Assembly (NCBI GenBank): GCA_963740215.1
Contig: CAVUDJ010000019.1
Location: forward strand, 1,302,001 to 1,366,000
Source: CAVVAL01 sp963740215
GTDB lineage: Bacteria; Actinomycetota; Actinomycetes; Mycobacteriales; Cryptosporangiaceae
Direction: 5' to 3'
Length of the DNA: 64,000 bases
Shown: positions 18,502 to 30,456 of the stretch, in pieces
How the letters are laid out: each line of letters begins with the position of its first letter
Position numbering within the stretch: position 1 is the stretch's first letter
Translations under genes and position numbers: made by a program
The notes under the pieces: model-generated
Told to the model about the DNA's origin: nothing
The model's database searches: none
Seen by the model: only the letters and a program-made list of their open reading frames with translations

Positions 18502-19080
18502 CTAGGTCGGCAGCGGGTCGCCGACGATCGTGGCGACCTTCCAGCCGCCGTTCTCCCACAGCACCGTCACCTGGCAGTTCACGAACGTGGCCGCCGAGAG
18601 GCTGTCGCGTACCTGCCCGTCAGGGCCGTAGCCCGAGCGCGACGACCGGTCGAACGACACCACGATCATCGGCCGGTCCGCCGGGGCGAACTCCTCCGCC
18701 GAGGCCGACCGCACCGTGTACGTGCCGCCCTGGAGGTACCCGCCGTCGCTGTAGTTCTCGCGGACCACGCCTACCGCGTCCTCGCACGGCTTGCAGATCT
18801 CCGAACTGGCGGCGGTGATCCGCGAGATGTCGCCGGTCTGGGTGGCGTAGTCGAGGGTCTTGAACCAGTATCGGACGAACTCCTCCGCGCCCTTCTCGGA
18901 CCGCTGCTTCGCCAGCGCCGAGGGGCTGGGGGCCGGCAGTGCGCTGGGCAGCGTCGAGGGCGCCACGTCGGGGTTGTTCCCCGACGCGCCGGGCGGCACG
19001 GCATCGCCCCCGCAGCCGGCGACGCCCATCAACGCGATGGCGAGCACTCCCGCAAGGACGCGACCGGAGTTACCGATCAC
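18502..19080 (-). CDS. Lipoprotein, DUF6318-like
   Basis: From GTG 19080 the protein begins with a signal ending in a lipobox (LMGVAGC, Cys at residue 23), followed by a Pro/Ser/Ala-rich tether and a globular domain containing GAEEFVRYWFKTLDYATQTGD and a CxxC (SSEICKPCEDA). This arrangement matches actinobacterial lipoproteins of the DUF6318 type, whose function is not known. It would sit on the outer face of the membrane. The upstream frame stays open to 19212, but the residues there do not look like a signal. It is divergent from the VWA-protein gene with 280 bp between them. Confidence 0.75.
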   Translation of the reverse strand: MIGNSGRVLAGVLAIALMGVAGCGGDAVPPGASGNNPDVAPSTLPSALPAPSPSALAKQRSEKGAEEFVRYWFKTLDYATQTGDISRITAASSEICKPCEDAVGVVRENYSDGGYLQGGTYTVRSASAEEFAPADRPMIVVSFDRSSRSGYGPDGQVRDSLSAATFVNCQVTVLWENGGWKVATIVGDPLPT

Positions 19081-19360
19081 GGTTCGTAGGTTAACCAGCC
19101 GGTAACGCAGTTGCGAACGACCCGCACAATCTTCGACCAATCGTGACCGGTCCATCCCACGCATGATCCGGGTTCTCGCGGGAAACGGCACGAAAGAGCA
19201 GGACGACAACACGGTGAGTACCGAGCCGACTACGTCTTGACGTACACAATCACGATCTCAGTCGTCGCTGCTCAACCCGCGATTTACCGTGCGTAGACTG
19301 TGCCCCGACCAAGGGGCGGCTGCGGGGCGCCGCTAAGCGATTCGCGGAGGAGTGACAAAC

Positions 19361-21187
19361 ATGGCAGGTGGCCGCCACAGAGGCTCGGTCGCCCCCCATC
19401 TACGAGCGGTACGCGCGGTCCGGCAATCTCGGGCCCGTGGCCGACGCCTCGCGCTCGCGCCGTGGATCGTCGTCGCCGTCGTCGTCGCGTTGCTACTCGG
19501 CGGGATGTCGTTCGGCTACCTGATGCTTGCTCGAAGTGGATGTGACGGCACGCCGACCACGATCACCGTCGTGTCCTCGCCCGACCAGTTCAAGACCATG
19601 TCCAGCCTCGCGCAGGAGTGGCAGCAGTCCGAGCCCGAGCTCGACGGCAAGTGCATCGGCGTCGCCGTGGAGCGCAAGGAGGCTGCCGAGGTCGCCGCCG
19701 CGCTCGGCCCCGCGTGGGACCCGCGCCGCGACGGCCCTCGCCCCGATGTCTGGGCGCCCAACTCCACCGCGTGGCTGCTCGTCGCCGCCGACCGCCCGGA
19801 CGCGGCCGCGATGCTGCCGGCCAACCCGCCGCGGCTCGCCTCGTCGCCGGTGGTCATCGCGATGCCGAAGCCGATGGCCGAGGCGCTCAAGTGGCCGCAG
19901 ACCCAGCTCGGCTGGCGCGACATCATCGGCACGTTCGGCGCGGGCAAGACCTGGGCCGACTTCGCCGAGAACGAGAACTGGGGCCGGTTCCGCATCGGCA
20001 TGACCGACCCGGCCAGCTCCACGGCCGGCTTGCACGCCCTCTTCTCGATCACCGACTTCAACAACGACCAGGAAGTCAGCAACGAGGAGATCAAGGCCGG
20101 CCTCGTCTTCGAGCGCTCCGTCACGACGTACGTCTCGGACACCACGAAGATCTTCGAGGGCCTCGCCAAGGAGGACGGCGTCAGCCGGGAGAGCGCGCTG
20201 GCCTACATCTCCGCGTTCCCGGCGCTGGAGAGCGACGTCTCCGCCTACAACGCGATGAACCCGAAGGTCCCGCTCGCGCCGATCTACCCGAAGGAGGGCT
20301 CGGCCGACGCGAACTACCCGTACACCGTGCTCAACGCGCCGTGGGTCGACAACGCCCGCCAACGCATCGCGAACGAGTTCCTCGACTTCCTCCAGGGCGA
20401 GACCGGCCGCAAGGCCTACGGCGAGGCCGGCTTCCGTGACCCGGAGCGCTCCACGGCCAACGCGCCGCAGCTCACCGCCGAGCGCGGGTTCCAGTCCAAG
20501 ATCGAGACTCCCGTTCGTACGATGACCGCCGCCGAGTCGGTGACCCGCACGGTCGTCTCCTGGACCGCCCTTCGCCGCCGGGCCAACATCACCGCGGTAC
20601 TCGACACGTCCGGGTCGATGGGCGAGAAACCGCCAGGTTTCCCAGCGAGCAAGCTGCAGATCGTCCAGCTCGCGGCAGGAAAGGCGACAAGCCTCTTCAG
20701 CGACGGGACCAAGCTCGCGCTGTGGGAGTTCTCCACCAAGCAGACCCCGACTACGGACTACGAGGTACTCGTGCCGATGTCGCTGATGGGCGGCAAGGTG
20801 GGTGACACCCCCACCCGCCTGGCCATGGCAGGGGCGATCAAGGGCATGACCCCGAAGGGCAACACCGGCCTCTACAACACGACCCTGGCCGCGTACAAGG
20901 CCGCGCTCGACCAATGGGAGGCCGGCCGGCTCAACCTCGTGGTTCTCATGACCGACGGCCAGGACGACAACGTCGACGGCCTCACCCGCGAGCAGTTGAT
21001 CGGGCAGCTCAAGGCCAACGCGCGACCGGACCGACCCGTCCAGATCGTCACGATCGCCTACGGCGGCGAGGCCGACGTCAGCGTGCTGCAAGAAATCTCC
21101 CGCGCCACCGGCGGGCGCACCTTCGTCTCCCGCACCCCCGCCGACGTGGAGAAGGTCTTCCTCGCCGCCCTCTTCGGCAGCCAGTAG
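19361..21187 (+). CDS. Membrane-anchored solute-binding plus von Willebrand A domain protein
   Basis: A 608-residue protein. A basic N-terminus and one transmembrane segment (about residues 27-50) anchor it with the rest outside. Residues 60-390 resemble a periplasmic-type solute-binding fold (TTITVVSSPDQFKTM...; PDVWAPNSTAWL). Residues 405-605 are a VWA domain with a complete MIDAS start (LDTSGSMG near 408) and a later TDGQDD. This combination is known in actinobacteria, but its role is not established; metal-dependent adhesion or assembly is possible. The ATG is preferred because GGAGGAG is 8 nt upstream; a GTG at 19352 is too close to it. Confidence 0.85.
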   Translation: MAGGRHRGSVAPHLRAVRAVRQSRARGRRLALAPWIVVAVVVALLLGGMSFGYLMLARSGCDGTPTTITVVSSPDQFKTMSSLAQEWQQSEPELDGKCIGVAVERKEAAEVAAALGPAWDPRRDGPRPDVWAPNSTAWLLVAADRPDAAAMLPANPPRLASSPVVIAMPKPMAEALKWPQTQLGWRDIIGTFGAGKTWADFAENENWGRFRIGMTDPASSTAGLHALFSITDFNNDQEVSNEEIKAGLVFERSVTTYVSDTTKIFEGLAKEDGVSRESALAYISAFPALESDVSAYNAMNPKVPLAPIYPKEGSADANYPYTVLNAPWVDNARQRIANEFLDFLQGETGRKAYGEAGFRDPERSTANAPQLTAERGFQSKIETPVRTMTAAESVTRTVVSWTALRRRANITAVLDTSGSMGEKPPGFPASKLQIVQLAAGKATSLFSDGTKLALWEFSTKQTPTTDYEVLVPMSLMGGKVGDTPTRLAMAGAIKGMTPKGNTGLYNTTLAAYKAALDQWEAGRLNLVVLMTDGQDDNVDGLTREQLIGQLKANARPDRPVQIVTIAYGGEADVSVLQEISRATGGRTFVSRTPADVEKVFLAALFGSQ

Positions 21188-21255
21188 CGCTCGCAGCGGG
21201 AGTGTGCAGGATCTCGCGGATCATGCCCGCAGGATCCTGCGCACTTCTGCGAGCG
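21188..21255. terminator. Bidirectional hairpin between VWA gene and pabB
   Basis: CGCTCGCAG and AGTGTGCAGGATC on the left pair with the complementary sequences at 21231-21255, with a small internal bulge and a 17-nt loop. It starts at the VWA-gene stop and ends 10 bp before the end of the convergent pabB gene. Confidence 0.8.
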
Positions 21256-21264
21256 GTCGCGGGC

Positions 21265-22425
21265 TCAGCCGCCAGCGATGGCCCGACGTACCGGTCCGGC
21301 CTTGGCCGCGGCCTCGGCCACCTCTGCGAGCGGGTCGCTGCCCCACGTGATGCCGCCGCCCGCCCACAGGTGCAGCCGCTCCGGCGTCGCCGCAACCGTG
21401 CGGATCGTCAGCCCGAGATCCAGCCCGTCCGGCGACAGGTAACCCAGCGCGCCCATCGCCGGGCCGCGGCCGACCGGCTCCAACCCGGCGATCAGGTCGA
21501 GCGCGGACAGCTTCGGGGCGCCGGTCACCGATCCACCCGGCAGGACGGCACGCAGCAACTCCGCCAGGCCGACGCCGGGCCGCAGCTCGGCGCGCACCGT
21601 CGACTCGGCCTGCCACAGGTCGCACCACGGCCGCAGCACGTACAGCTCCTCGACCTGGACCGTCCCGGTGCGGGCCAGCCGGGCCAGGTCGTTGCGTTCC
21701 AGGTCGACGATCATCACGTGCTCGGCGCGCTCCTTCGCCGACGCGTACAGCTCGGCGCGACCCCGCTCGTCGCGCGAGCGGGTGCCCTTGATCGGCCGCG
21801 TGACGACCTCACCCGCTGCCACCGTCACCAGGCACTCGGGCGATCCCGTGGCCACCGCCCAGCCGGCGCCCGACAGCTGCCCGCCGTAGACCGCGCCGGG
21901 CAGGGCGGCCACCCGCGCCAGCGCCGCCGCCGGATCCCCCCGATACGGCGCGCTCTGATGCCCCACGACGTTCACCTGGTACACGTCACCCCGGCCGATC
22001 GCCGCGCGGACGGCCTCGACCGCCTCAGCATGCCGCGCGGGGCTCCACGACGGCTCCCACTCCCCTACCCAGAGTGATTCCGATGGCGGCGTTGTCATCG
22101 GGACCGGACGATGCTCTGGGTGACGAATGACCGCGACCACGTCCGGCACCTCGGACGCCGGCGACGGCGGGCCGGTCGGCGCGCCGACCATCGCGGCGCC
22201 GGCTGCCGCCGAGATCAGCAGCTCGGCGTGTGGTTGCGCGGCCGCCGTAACCTGGATCGCGCCATGGTCGTTGTTGAGGGCGGTGAGGTCACGGACAGGA
22301 AGCCCTTCGGCGGCGAGAAAGTCCTCCAGAAGGAGGGCCGGATCGCCCGGATCACCGACACGCCACTCCAGTCGGTTCCGCTCATTTCCGACAGAACCCA
22401 GGTCGGATCGCCGAAGTGTTCTCAA
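21265..22425 (-). CDS. pabB: Aminodeoxychorismate synthase component I (chorismate-binding)
   Basis: A 386-residue enzyme of the anthranilate/PABA synthase component I family, which aminates chorismate in folate synthesis. The conserved blocks TRPIKGTRSRD, ERAEHVMIVDLERNDLAR, GSVTGAPKLSALDLI and WAGGGITWGSDP are all present. The PIKGT motif (Lys) fits PabB rather than TrpE, which has PIAGT. The N-terminal subdomain is shorter than in E. coli PabB. No glutaminase partner lies beside it. It is convergent with the VWA gene and has a 100-bp gap to the divergent DUF5999 gene. Confidence 0.88.
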   Translation of the reverse strand: MRTLRRSDLGSVGNERNRLEWRVGDPGDPALLLEDFLAAEGLPVRDLTALNNDHGAIQVTAAAQPHAELLISAAAGAAMVGAPTGPPSPASEVPDVVAVIRHPEHRPVPMTTPPSESLWVGEWEPSWSPARHAEAVEAVRAAIGRGDVYQVNVVGHQSAPYRGDPAAALARVAALPGAVYGGQLSGAGWAVATGSPECLVTVAAGEVVTRPIKGTRSRDERGRAELYASAKERAEHVMIVDLERNDLARLARTGTVQVEELYVLRPWCDLWQAESTVRAELRPGVGLAELLRAVLPGGSVTGAPKLSALDLIAGLEPVGRGPAMGALGYLSPDGLDLGLTIRTVAATPERLHLWAGGGITWGSDPLAEVAEAAAKAGPVRRAIAGG

Positions 22426-22527
22426 TTTGTTGTCCGCAACCTGACCGAGTTACCCCGGAATCCACTTGCCATGGTGGAGCATGATGTGAGCATCACCACA
22501 GTGACAGCCGTCGACCGGAGACCCCCG

Positions 22528-22725
22528 ATGTGCCCGCACACGCCGTCCTGCCCGCCATACAGCGCGTTCGACCGGGAAGCAGCGCATGTCATCGCTGCCC
22601 ACCCCGAGCAGGGCTGGAGCCTGCTGTGCAACGGGGTGATCGTCTTCGAGGACACCGGCGAACTGCTGCCCGACGGACGATGCGTCGCTCCTGCACGGCC
22701 CGAGCCCTGCCACGCCGCCGCCTGA
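22528..22725 (+). CDS. DUF5999-like small protein
   Basis: This 65-residue protein starts MCPHTPSCPPYSAFDREAA and continues with HPEQGWSLLCNGVIVFEDTGELLPDGR. I recognise this as the small conserved actinobacterial family DUF5999, widespread in Streptomyces and of unknown function. The three early Cys/His (C2, H4, C8) suggest possible metal binding. The start at 22528 is chosen because family members begin MC and GGAG lies 7 nt upstream; the frame is open further upstream. Confidence 0.75.
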   Translation: MCPHTPSCPPYSAFDREAAHVIAAHPEQGWSLLCNGVIVFEDTGELLPDGRCVAPARPEPCHAAA

Positions 22726-22926
22726 ACCTGCTCACGCTCCGCTGACCGCACGACACGCCGGACGGCGGCACGCAGTCCTACGTTGTCACAACGCTCCGCC
22801 ATAGCGGCTTTCCGCGCGCGGCTCGGCATCATGACGTCATCCTCCCACCGCCCGCACGGGCACTGATGCGCGCTGCCCGCCGCAGGTCTCCCCTGCCGCG
22901 CTGGCGCCGCCGGTGCCCCGCGACAT

Positions 22927-22972
22927 TCGGATTCTTGGGGGTGCGCGGAGCGCAGGACCCCCAAGAATCCGA
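22927..22972. terminator. Bidirectional hairpin, repeat family A copy 2
   Basis: TCGGATTCTTGGGGGT pairs perfectly (16 bp) with 22957-22972, with a small GCGC inner stem. It lies 18 bp after the gcvP coding end, between convergent DUF5999 and gcvP genes. The stem is identical in sequence to that at 4094-4139. Confidence 0.85.
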
Positions 22973-22990
22973 GACTCGACGGCCCGGCGG

Positions 22991-25858
<2,868 letters not shown>

Positions 25859-25924
25859 GGGACGCTCCGGGAGGTGCGGGCGGGGCACGGCAGAACCGCG
25901 GCCCGCGGGCCAGCCTCCCCCTCT

Positions 25925-26110
25925 GTCATCGGAACCTGAGAGCTTCACCCTTGCGGGTTTTCACCGTCGGTGAGGCGCCTACACGCGCCTGCTTTCCAGA
26001 GTTGCCAACCCGCACGGTCCTTTCGCCTGAGAGGTTCCGGGGAGGGTTGCTCCTTCGGCGCCCCGGCACTGGCTGCCCGGGGTCTCTCCCGCGAGGGTTG
26101 TAGGCACTGG
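25925..26110 (-). promoter_or_regulatory. Glycine riboswitch (tandem aptamers) in the gcvP leader
   Basis: On the minus strand the leader shows two glycine aptamers in a row. The first has CGCCGAAGGAGCAA and GGAACCTCTCAGGCGAAAGGACC, the typical core; the second ends GAAGCTCTCAGGTTCCGATGACA. The gcvP start is about 65 nt downstream. Glycine binding normally switches on glycine cleavage genes. The outer limits are approximate. Confidence 0.92.
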
Positions 26111-26161
26111 TCACGCTACCAGCGCGGCGCCAACCCCGCGCGGTGGCGCACCGGTGACATT

Positions 26162-26297
26162 GGCTACTCCCCGGCGCCTCGGCTCCCTCTGGCGCCCCGG
26201 CTAGTACCCCTAGCGCCTCGGCTCCCTATGGCGCCCCGGCTAGTCCCCTAGCGCCTCGGCTTCCTCCCGGCGCCCGGCTACTCCCCCAGCGCCTCGG
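26162..26297. repeat. 38-39 bp tandem repeat at the 3' end of the YdcF-like gene
   Basis: Two full units (26191-26229 and 26230-26267) begin GGCGCCCCGGCTAGT and end CGCCTCGGCTCCCTAT or similar; partial units flank them. The last unit overlaps the final codons and the stop of the YdcF-like gene (26278). Each unit carries CTAG, so on the minus strand every unit contains TAG. Confidence 0.75.
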
Positions 26298-26938
26298 TGA
26301 CCGAACGGTCTGGCGGGGACTCGACGGCCGGCGGGCGGTCGCGGACGACGTCCCCGACGGCCTTGACGTCGGCGCCCACTTCCCGGAGCGCGTTCTTACG
26401 TAGCGTGACTTTGCGGCAATCGTTGCAGTGGGCGTGTACGCCGTCTGCGTCGATGCCCTGCTTCCGGCAGAGCGTGACCGCACGGGGCAGGTGGAACGCC
26501 TGGCTCACGAGCAGCGCGCGCTTGATCCCGTAGACCTCGGCGGCGCGGGCGCAGGTGTCGTACGAGTCGAGGCCATGCGGGTCGGTGGCGATGCGGTCGG
26601 CCGCCACGCCGCGCTCGACCAGGTACGCCGTCATCGCGGCGATCTCGTCGCCGGACCGCCCGCCCGCGTCACCGGACACCAGCACCGCCCGCGCCTTGCC
26701 GGCCCTGAACAGCTCGGCCGCCACGTCGAGCCGGCCCGCGAGGAACGGCTTCGGCCGCTCGCCGCCGGGCGCCAGCTCGGCGCCGAAGACGATCACGACG
26801 GGAGCGGACGGCGCGTCTTGGACGGTTTCGTGGACGTGGTCACCCGACGCGATGCGCGTCCAGAGGAAGGGGCCGCCGACTAGCGACACCGGCGAGCAGG
26901 GTGCAGATACCGAGGAGGACGAGCAACCGGCGTCGCAT
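26278..26938 (-). pseudogene. YdcF/SanA-like DUF218 protein with a frameshift in its membrane anchor
   Basis: The DUF218 domain is complete from about 26889: GGPFLWTRIASGDHVH, then VVIVFGAELAPGGERPKPFLAGRLDVA, LVSGDAGGRSGDEIAAM and SQAFHLPRAV. Proteins of this type (SanA, YdcF) are anchored by one N-terminal helix and affect envelope barrier function. The expected anchor (MRRRLLVLLGICTLLAGVA) is present from ATG 26938, but in a different frame; a single-base deletion near 26884 separates it from the domain. A GTG at 26889 would give a soluble 203-residue form. Decay, sequence error or use of the internal start are all possible. Confidence 0.7.
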
Positions 26939-27030
26939 GTCCCGAGTGTGGCGCATCGGGGCAAACCGATCGCGTTCCCGCGAGCCCGACCGCGCCTGGG
27001 CGTCCGGCGCGCCTCACCGCGGCGGGGCGC

Positions 27031-27097
27031 GCAACTGTCGGGGTTTTGGTTGCATCGCGCGCCCGGTTTGGGCGCCACTACCGGAACAGTCCGGTTC
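27031..27097 (-). repeat. Intergenic 67-bp element, family B copy 1
   Basis: Read on the minus strand (away from the MerR gene) it begins GAACCGGACTGTTCCGG and ends ACCCCGACAGTT. Hairpin 1 is CCGGA-CTGT-TCCGG and hairpin 2 is GCGCCC-AAACC-GGGCGC. It follows the MerR gene by about 95 bp. Copies 2-4 are at 38923, 57389 and 58769. Confidence 0.8.
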
Positions 27098-27191
27098 GGA
27101 AGCGGGCGGGAGGCGGTGCGGCGCGGCGTGCGGGGCGGCCGGTGCGGGAAGGCAGATGGGGGCAGATGAGGCGAGTCGGAAGCAGGCGGGG

Positions 27192-27791
<600 letters not shown>

Positions 27792-27954
27792 TATCAGACC
27801 TCCACACCCTGGCCAGACCCGGTTGACCGTCCGGGGAGTTCCTTCGAACGGTAAGAGCCCGGTGAACACCGGTCAACGCTGGGCGGCGGCGTGTCGAGCC
27901 TCTCATTGCTCGTACCGAGAGAATTCACGTCACATGTCAGGATAATCCCGACAA

Positions 27955-28422
27955 TCACGACCCAGCAAAGTCGTCCGGAGAGATCGTGTCGAGGAACTCG
28001 CGGAACTTCTCGACCTCGTCCTCCTGCTCGTCGGGGATGACGATACCGGCCTCGTCGAGCACGGCCTCCGCGCACGAGATTGCGGCGCCGACCCGCAGCG
28101 CCAGCGCGATGGCGTCCGACGGGCGGGAGCTGACCCGGACGCCGTCGCCGATCACCAGGTCGGCGTAGAAGACGTTCTCGCGCAGCTCGACGATCTCCAC
28201 CTTGCGCAGCGGCGACTGGAGCGCGTTGAGAACGTCCCGGAGAAGGTCGTGGGTGAGCGGCCGCGACGGACGCACCCCCTGCTGCTCGAACGCGATGGCC
28301 GTGGCCTCGACCGGGCCGATCCAGATCGGCAGGTAGCGGTCGCCGACGGCCTCCTTCAGCAGGACGATCGGTTGGTTGTTCGGCAGCTCCACCCGGACGC
28401 CGACAACGTTGAGCTCCTTCAC
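27955..28422 (-). CDS. DUF151 (bifunctional nuclease) family protein
   Basis: A 155-residue protein with the DUF151 core NQPIVLLKEAVGDRYLPIWIG, EATAIAFEQQGVRPSRPLTHDLL and RPSDAIALALRVGAAI, ending DEVEKFREFLDTISPDDF. A plant member has been reported as a bifunctional nuclease; the bacterial role is unclear. The M. tuberculosis counterpart is Rv1829 in the same neighbourhood. GTG 28422 is the likely start by comparison of N-termini, with GGAGG just upstream; GTG 28425 is possible. The gene lies between two MerR genes on the same strand. Confidence 0.88.
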   Translation of the reverse strand: MKELNVVGVRVELPNNQPIVLLKEAVGDRYLPIWIGPVEATAIAFEQQGVRPSRPLTHDLLRDVLNALQSPLRKVEIVELRENVFYADLVIGDGVRVSSRPSDAIALALRVGAAISCAEAVLDEAGIVIPDEQEDEVEKFREFLDTISPDDFAGS

Positions 28423-28552
28423 CACGCCTCCGTCCTCGCCTGGACCGGAGCGCCGCGGACGGCGTTTCCCGGTTGAGGGATGTCCCGCACATCCTTCCCC
28501 ACGAACGTACACGGTGCGCGCTGCGTGAGCGCGCCGACCGCTGGGTATGGAA

Positions 28553-29293
28553 TCAGCCGCCGAGGGTGGAGCGCAGGCCCGCCTGCACCAGCGCGGCATG
28601 CAGCCGGACGGACAGCGCCGCCAGCTCGCGCACCGTCTCCTGGGCCCTGGCCTGCGCGTCGGCGCCGCGCTGGCGAATCAACGGCGCCACGACCTGCTCG
28701 AACAGCCCCACCTCGCGATCGGCGGCCGACCGGTACGCCCGCAGGTGCCGCGGCTCCAGCCCGTACGCCGCCATCTGGACGACGATGCCGGCGATCACGA
28801 GGGCATCGGCGTCGTAGAACCCGCCCGGCCGCTTCACGACCAGGCCGAACTGCTCCAGCTGGCGCAGCTGCTCCTCGGTGGCGCCGGCCTGCTCCAGCAG
28901 CTCGGTACGGGACAGCCGCATGCTGGCGGTGTCGCGGGCGAAGTCGTCCGGGGTGGGCAGCGTCTCGGCCGACACGAGCGCACGCGGCGGCCGGTCGGAC
29001 GGGGTGCCCGCGCTGGTCGGCGGCGTGCCGTTGTCGAGCGCCTCCAGCTGCTCCCGGATCACGCGCAGCGGCAGGTAGTGGTCGCGCTGCGCCGTGAGGA
29101 CGTAGCGCAGCCGCGCCACGTCCTCACGCGAGTACTTGCGGTACCCCGCTGCGGTGCGTTCAGGTTCGACCAACCCTTCCGACTCCAGGAAGCGGAGCTT
29201 GGAGATGGTCGTGTCCGGGAACTCCGGCCGGAGCTGCGCGAGCACCTCGCCGATGCTCATGAAGGCCCGGGCCGCGGCCCCGGCCTGACTCAC
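28553..29293 (-). CDS. ftsR: MerR-family regulator FtsR (Rv1828-like)
   Basis: A 246-residue protein whose N-terminal helix-turn-helix reads MSIGEVLAQLRPEFPDTTISKLRFLESEGLVEPERTAAGYRKYS in part, followed by a linker and a C-terminal MerR-like dimer domain. In Corynebacterium the ortholog FtsR activates ftsZ; in M. tuberculosis it is Rv1828 next to garA. The GTG start overlaps the garA stop by 4 nt, so the two are co-translated. No effector-binding residues are evident. Confidence 0.88.
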   Translation of the reverse strand: MSQAGAAARAFMSIGEVLAQLRPEFPDTTISKLRFLESEGLVEPERTAAGYRKYSREDVARLRYVLTAQRDHYLPLRVIREQLEALDNGTPPTSAGTPSDRPPRALVSAETLPTPDDFARDTASMRLSRTELLEQAGATEEQLRQLEQFGLVVKRPGGFYDADALVIAGIVVQMAAYGLEPRHLRAYRSAADREVGLFEQVVAPLIRQRGADAQARAQETVRELAALSVRLHAALVQAGLRSTLGG

Positions 29294-29754
29294 GGCGCGA
29301 CCCCCTCCGCCGCCTGCTTCGGGCCGGACAGGAACACCAGGCGGAACTTGCCGATCTGCACCTCGTCGGCGTTGGCCAGCGTGGCCGACTCGACCCGCTC
29401 GCGGTTGACGTAGGTGCCGTTGAGGCTGCCGACGTCGCGGACGGTGAACACACCGGCCTCGCGACGGAACTCGGCGTGGCGCCGGGAAACCGTGACGTCG
29501 TCCAGGAAGATGTCGCTCTCCGGGTGACGGCCGGCGGTGGTGACGTCGGTGTCGAGGAGGAATCGACTGCCGGCGTTCGGGCCGCGGCGCACGACGAGGA
29601 GCGCGGAGCCGGGCGGGAGAGTCTCGGCGAGCCGGGCACCCTCGACATCGCCGCCGCCGCCGGACTCACCGGGCTCGACGTCCTCGATCTGGCCCAGGAT
29701 CATCGTCGACGTGGCGTCGAGCGGGGGCAGGTCGTCCTCGGGGCGCCGGTTCAT
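29290..29754 (-). CDS. garA: GarA, FHA-domain regulator of 2-oxoglutarate metabolism
   Basis: A 154-residue cytoplasmic protein. Residues 60-145 are an FHA phosphothreonine-binding domain almost identical in motif to mycobacterial GarA (SRFLLDTDVTTAGRHPESDI, VSRRHAEF, GSLNGTYVNRE, IGKFRLVFL). The N-terminal tail holds a Thr-Ser-Thr cluster (DATSTM) where GarA is phosphorylated by PknB/PknG kinases in other actinobacteria. Known GarA controls 2-oxoglutarate dehydrogenase and glutamate enzymes. The exact kinase-target residues differ from the mycobacterial ETTS and would need checking. Confidence 0.93.
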   Translation of the reverse strand: MNRRPEDDLPPLDATSTMILGQIEDVEPGESGGGGDVEGARLAETLPPGSALLVVRRGPNAGSRFLLDTDVTTAGRHPESDIFLDDVTVSRRHAEFRREAGVFTVRDVGSLNGTYVNRERVESATLANADEVQIGKFRLVFLSGPKQAAEGVAP

Positions 29755-29870
29755 CGCAGCGCCTCACCGTGGTGCGCGACCTCGACGGTTCGAGGCGGGA
29801 CAGTGGCTGGCGGGGCACCCATCAAGGTCTTTCGCCTCCCGGAAGCGTTCGTGTGGAAGTCTCAATGTTA

Positions 29871-29884
29871 GTGCCCTAGGGCAC
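29871..29884. promoter_or_regulatory. Perfect 14-bp palindrome upstream of garA
   Basis: GTGCCCTAGGGCAC is self-complementary throughout and lies 117 bp before the garA start in the 270-bp gap to gcvH. It looks like an operator for a dimeric regulator, or part of a hairpin. No other copy was seen in this window. Confidence 0.4.
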
Positions 29885-30024
29885 GGGAAAGTCTCGACGC
29901 CTACCGCAGGTTCACGGTTGACCCGGCGAGCCTAGTCAGCGCGTGAAGACAGGGTCAACCGGGCACGCGCGTCGGTACCGCCCGAACCGGTCCAGCGCGC
30001 GTGCCACGGCGAAGACTTGCTGGT

Positions 30025-30408
30025 TCAGCCCTGGCTGATGAGCTCCTCGTAGCCCTTCGCGTCGAGCAGCCCGTCGACGGCCGAGGCGTCGGAGAGGGTC
30101 AGCTCCACGATCCAGCCGTCGCCGTACGGGTCGCTGTTGACCAGCTCCGGCTCGGCCTCCAGGGCGTCGTTGCGAGCCGCGACGGTGCCTGCGAGGGGCG
30201 CGTACAGGTCCGAGACGCTCTTGGTCGACTCGATCTCACCGAGCGAGTCGCCAGGCTGCACTCCCGTACCGGGCTCGGGCAGCTGCACGAACACGATGTC
30301 GCCGAGCGAGTCCTGGGCGAAGTCGGTGATGCCGATCCGCACCGTGCCCTCCCCGGTGGTGCGCACCCACTCGTGCTCGGCGGTGTAGCGAAGGTCCTCA
30401 GGGATCAC
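30025..30408 (-). CDS. gcvH: Glycine cleavage system H protein
   Basis: A 127-residue lipoyl carrier that shuttles the aminomethyl group between GcvP and GcvT. It shows the family signature YTAEHEWV, GITDFAQDSLGDIVFVQLP and the lipoylation motif EIESTKSVSDLYAP (Lys near residue 63). The gene sits in the same place as in M. tuberculosis (Rv1826), between the DUF881 gene and garA. gcvT is not in the window. No riboswitch is seen ahead of it, unlike gcvP. Confidence 0.96.
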   Translation of the reverse strand: MIPEDLRYTAEHEWVRTTGEGTVRIGITDFAQDSLGDIVFVQLPEPGTGVQPGDSLGEIESTKSVSDLYAPLAGTVAARNDALEAEPELVNSDPYGDGWIVELTLSDASAVDGLLDAKGYEELISQG

Positions 30409-30456
30409 GTCGGTCCTCTCGTTGCGCTGATGTGCTGCCCGGCTCCTGTCCGGGTG

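Noticed and set aside
22111..22470. Plus-strand frame running into the DUF5999 gene from 22111
   Set aside because: It is antisense to pabB; the family start and ribosome site place the real start at 22528.
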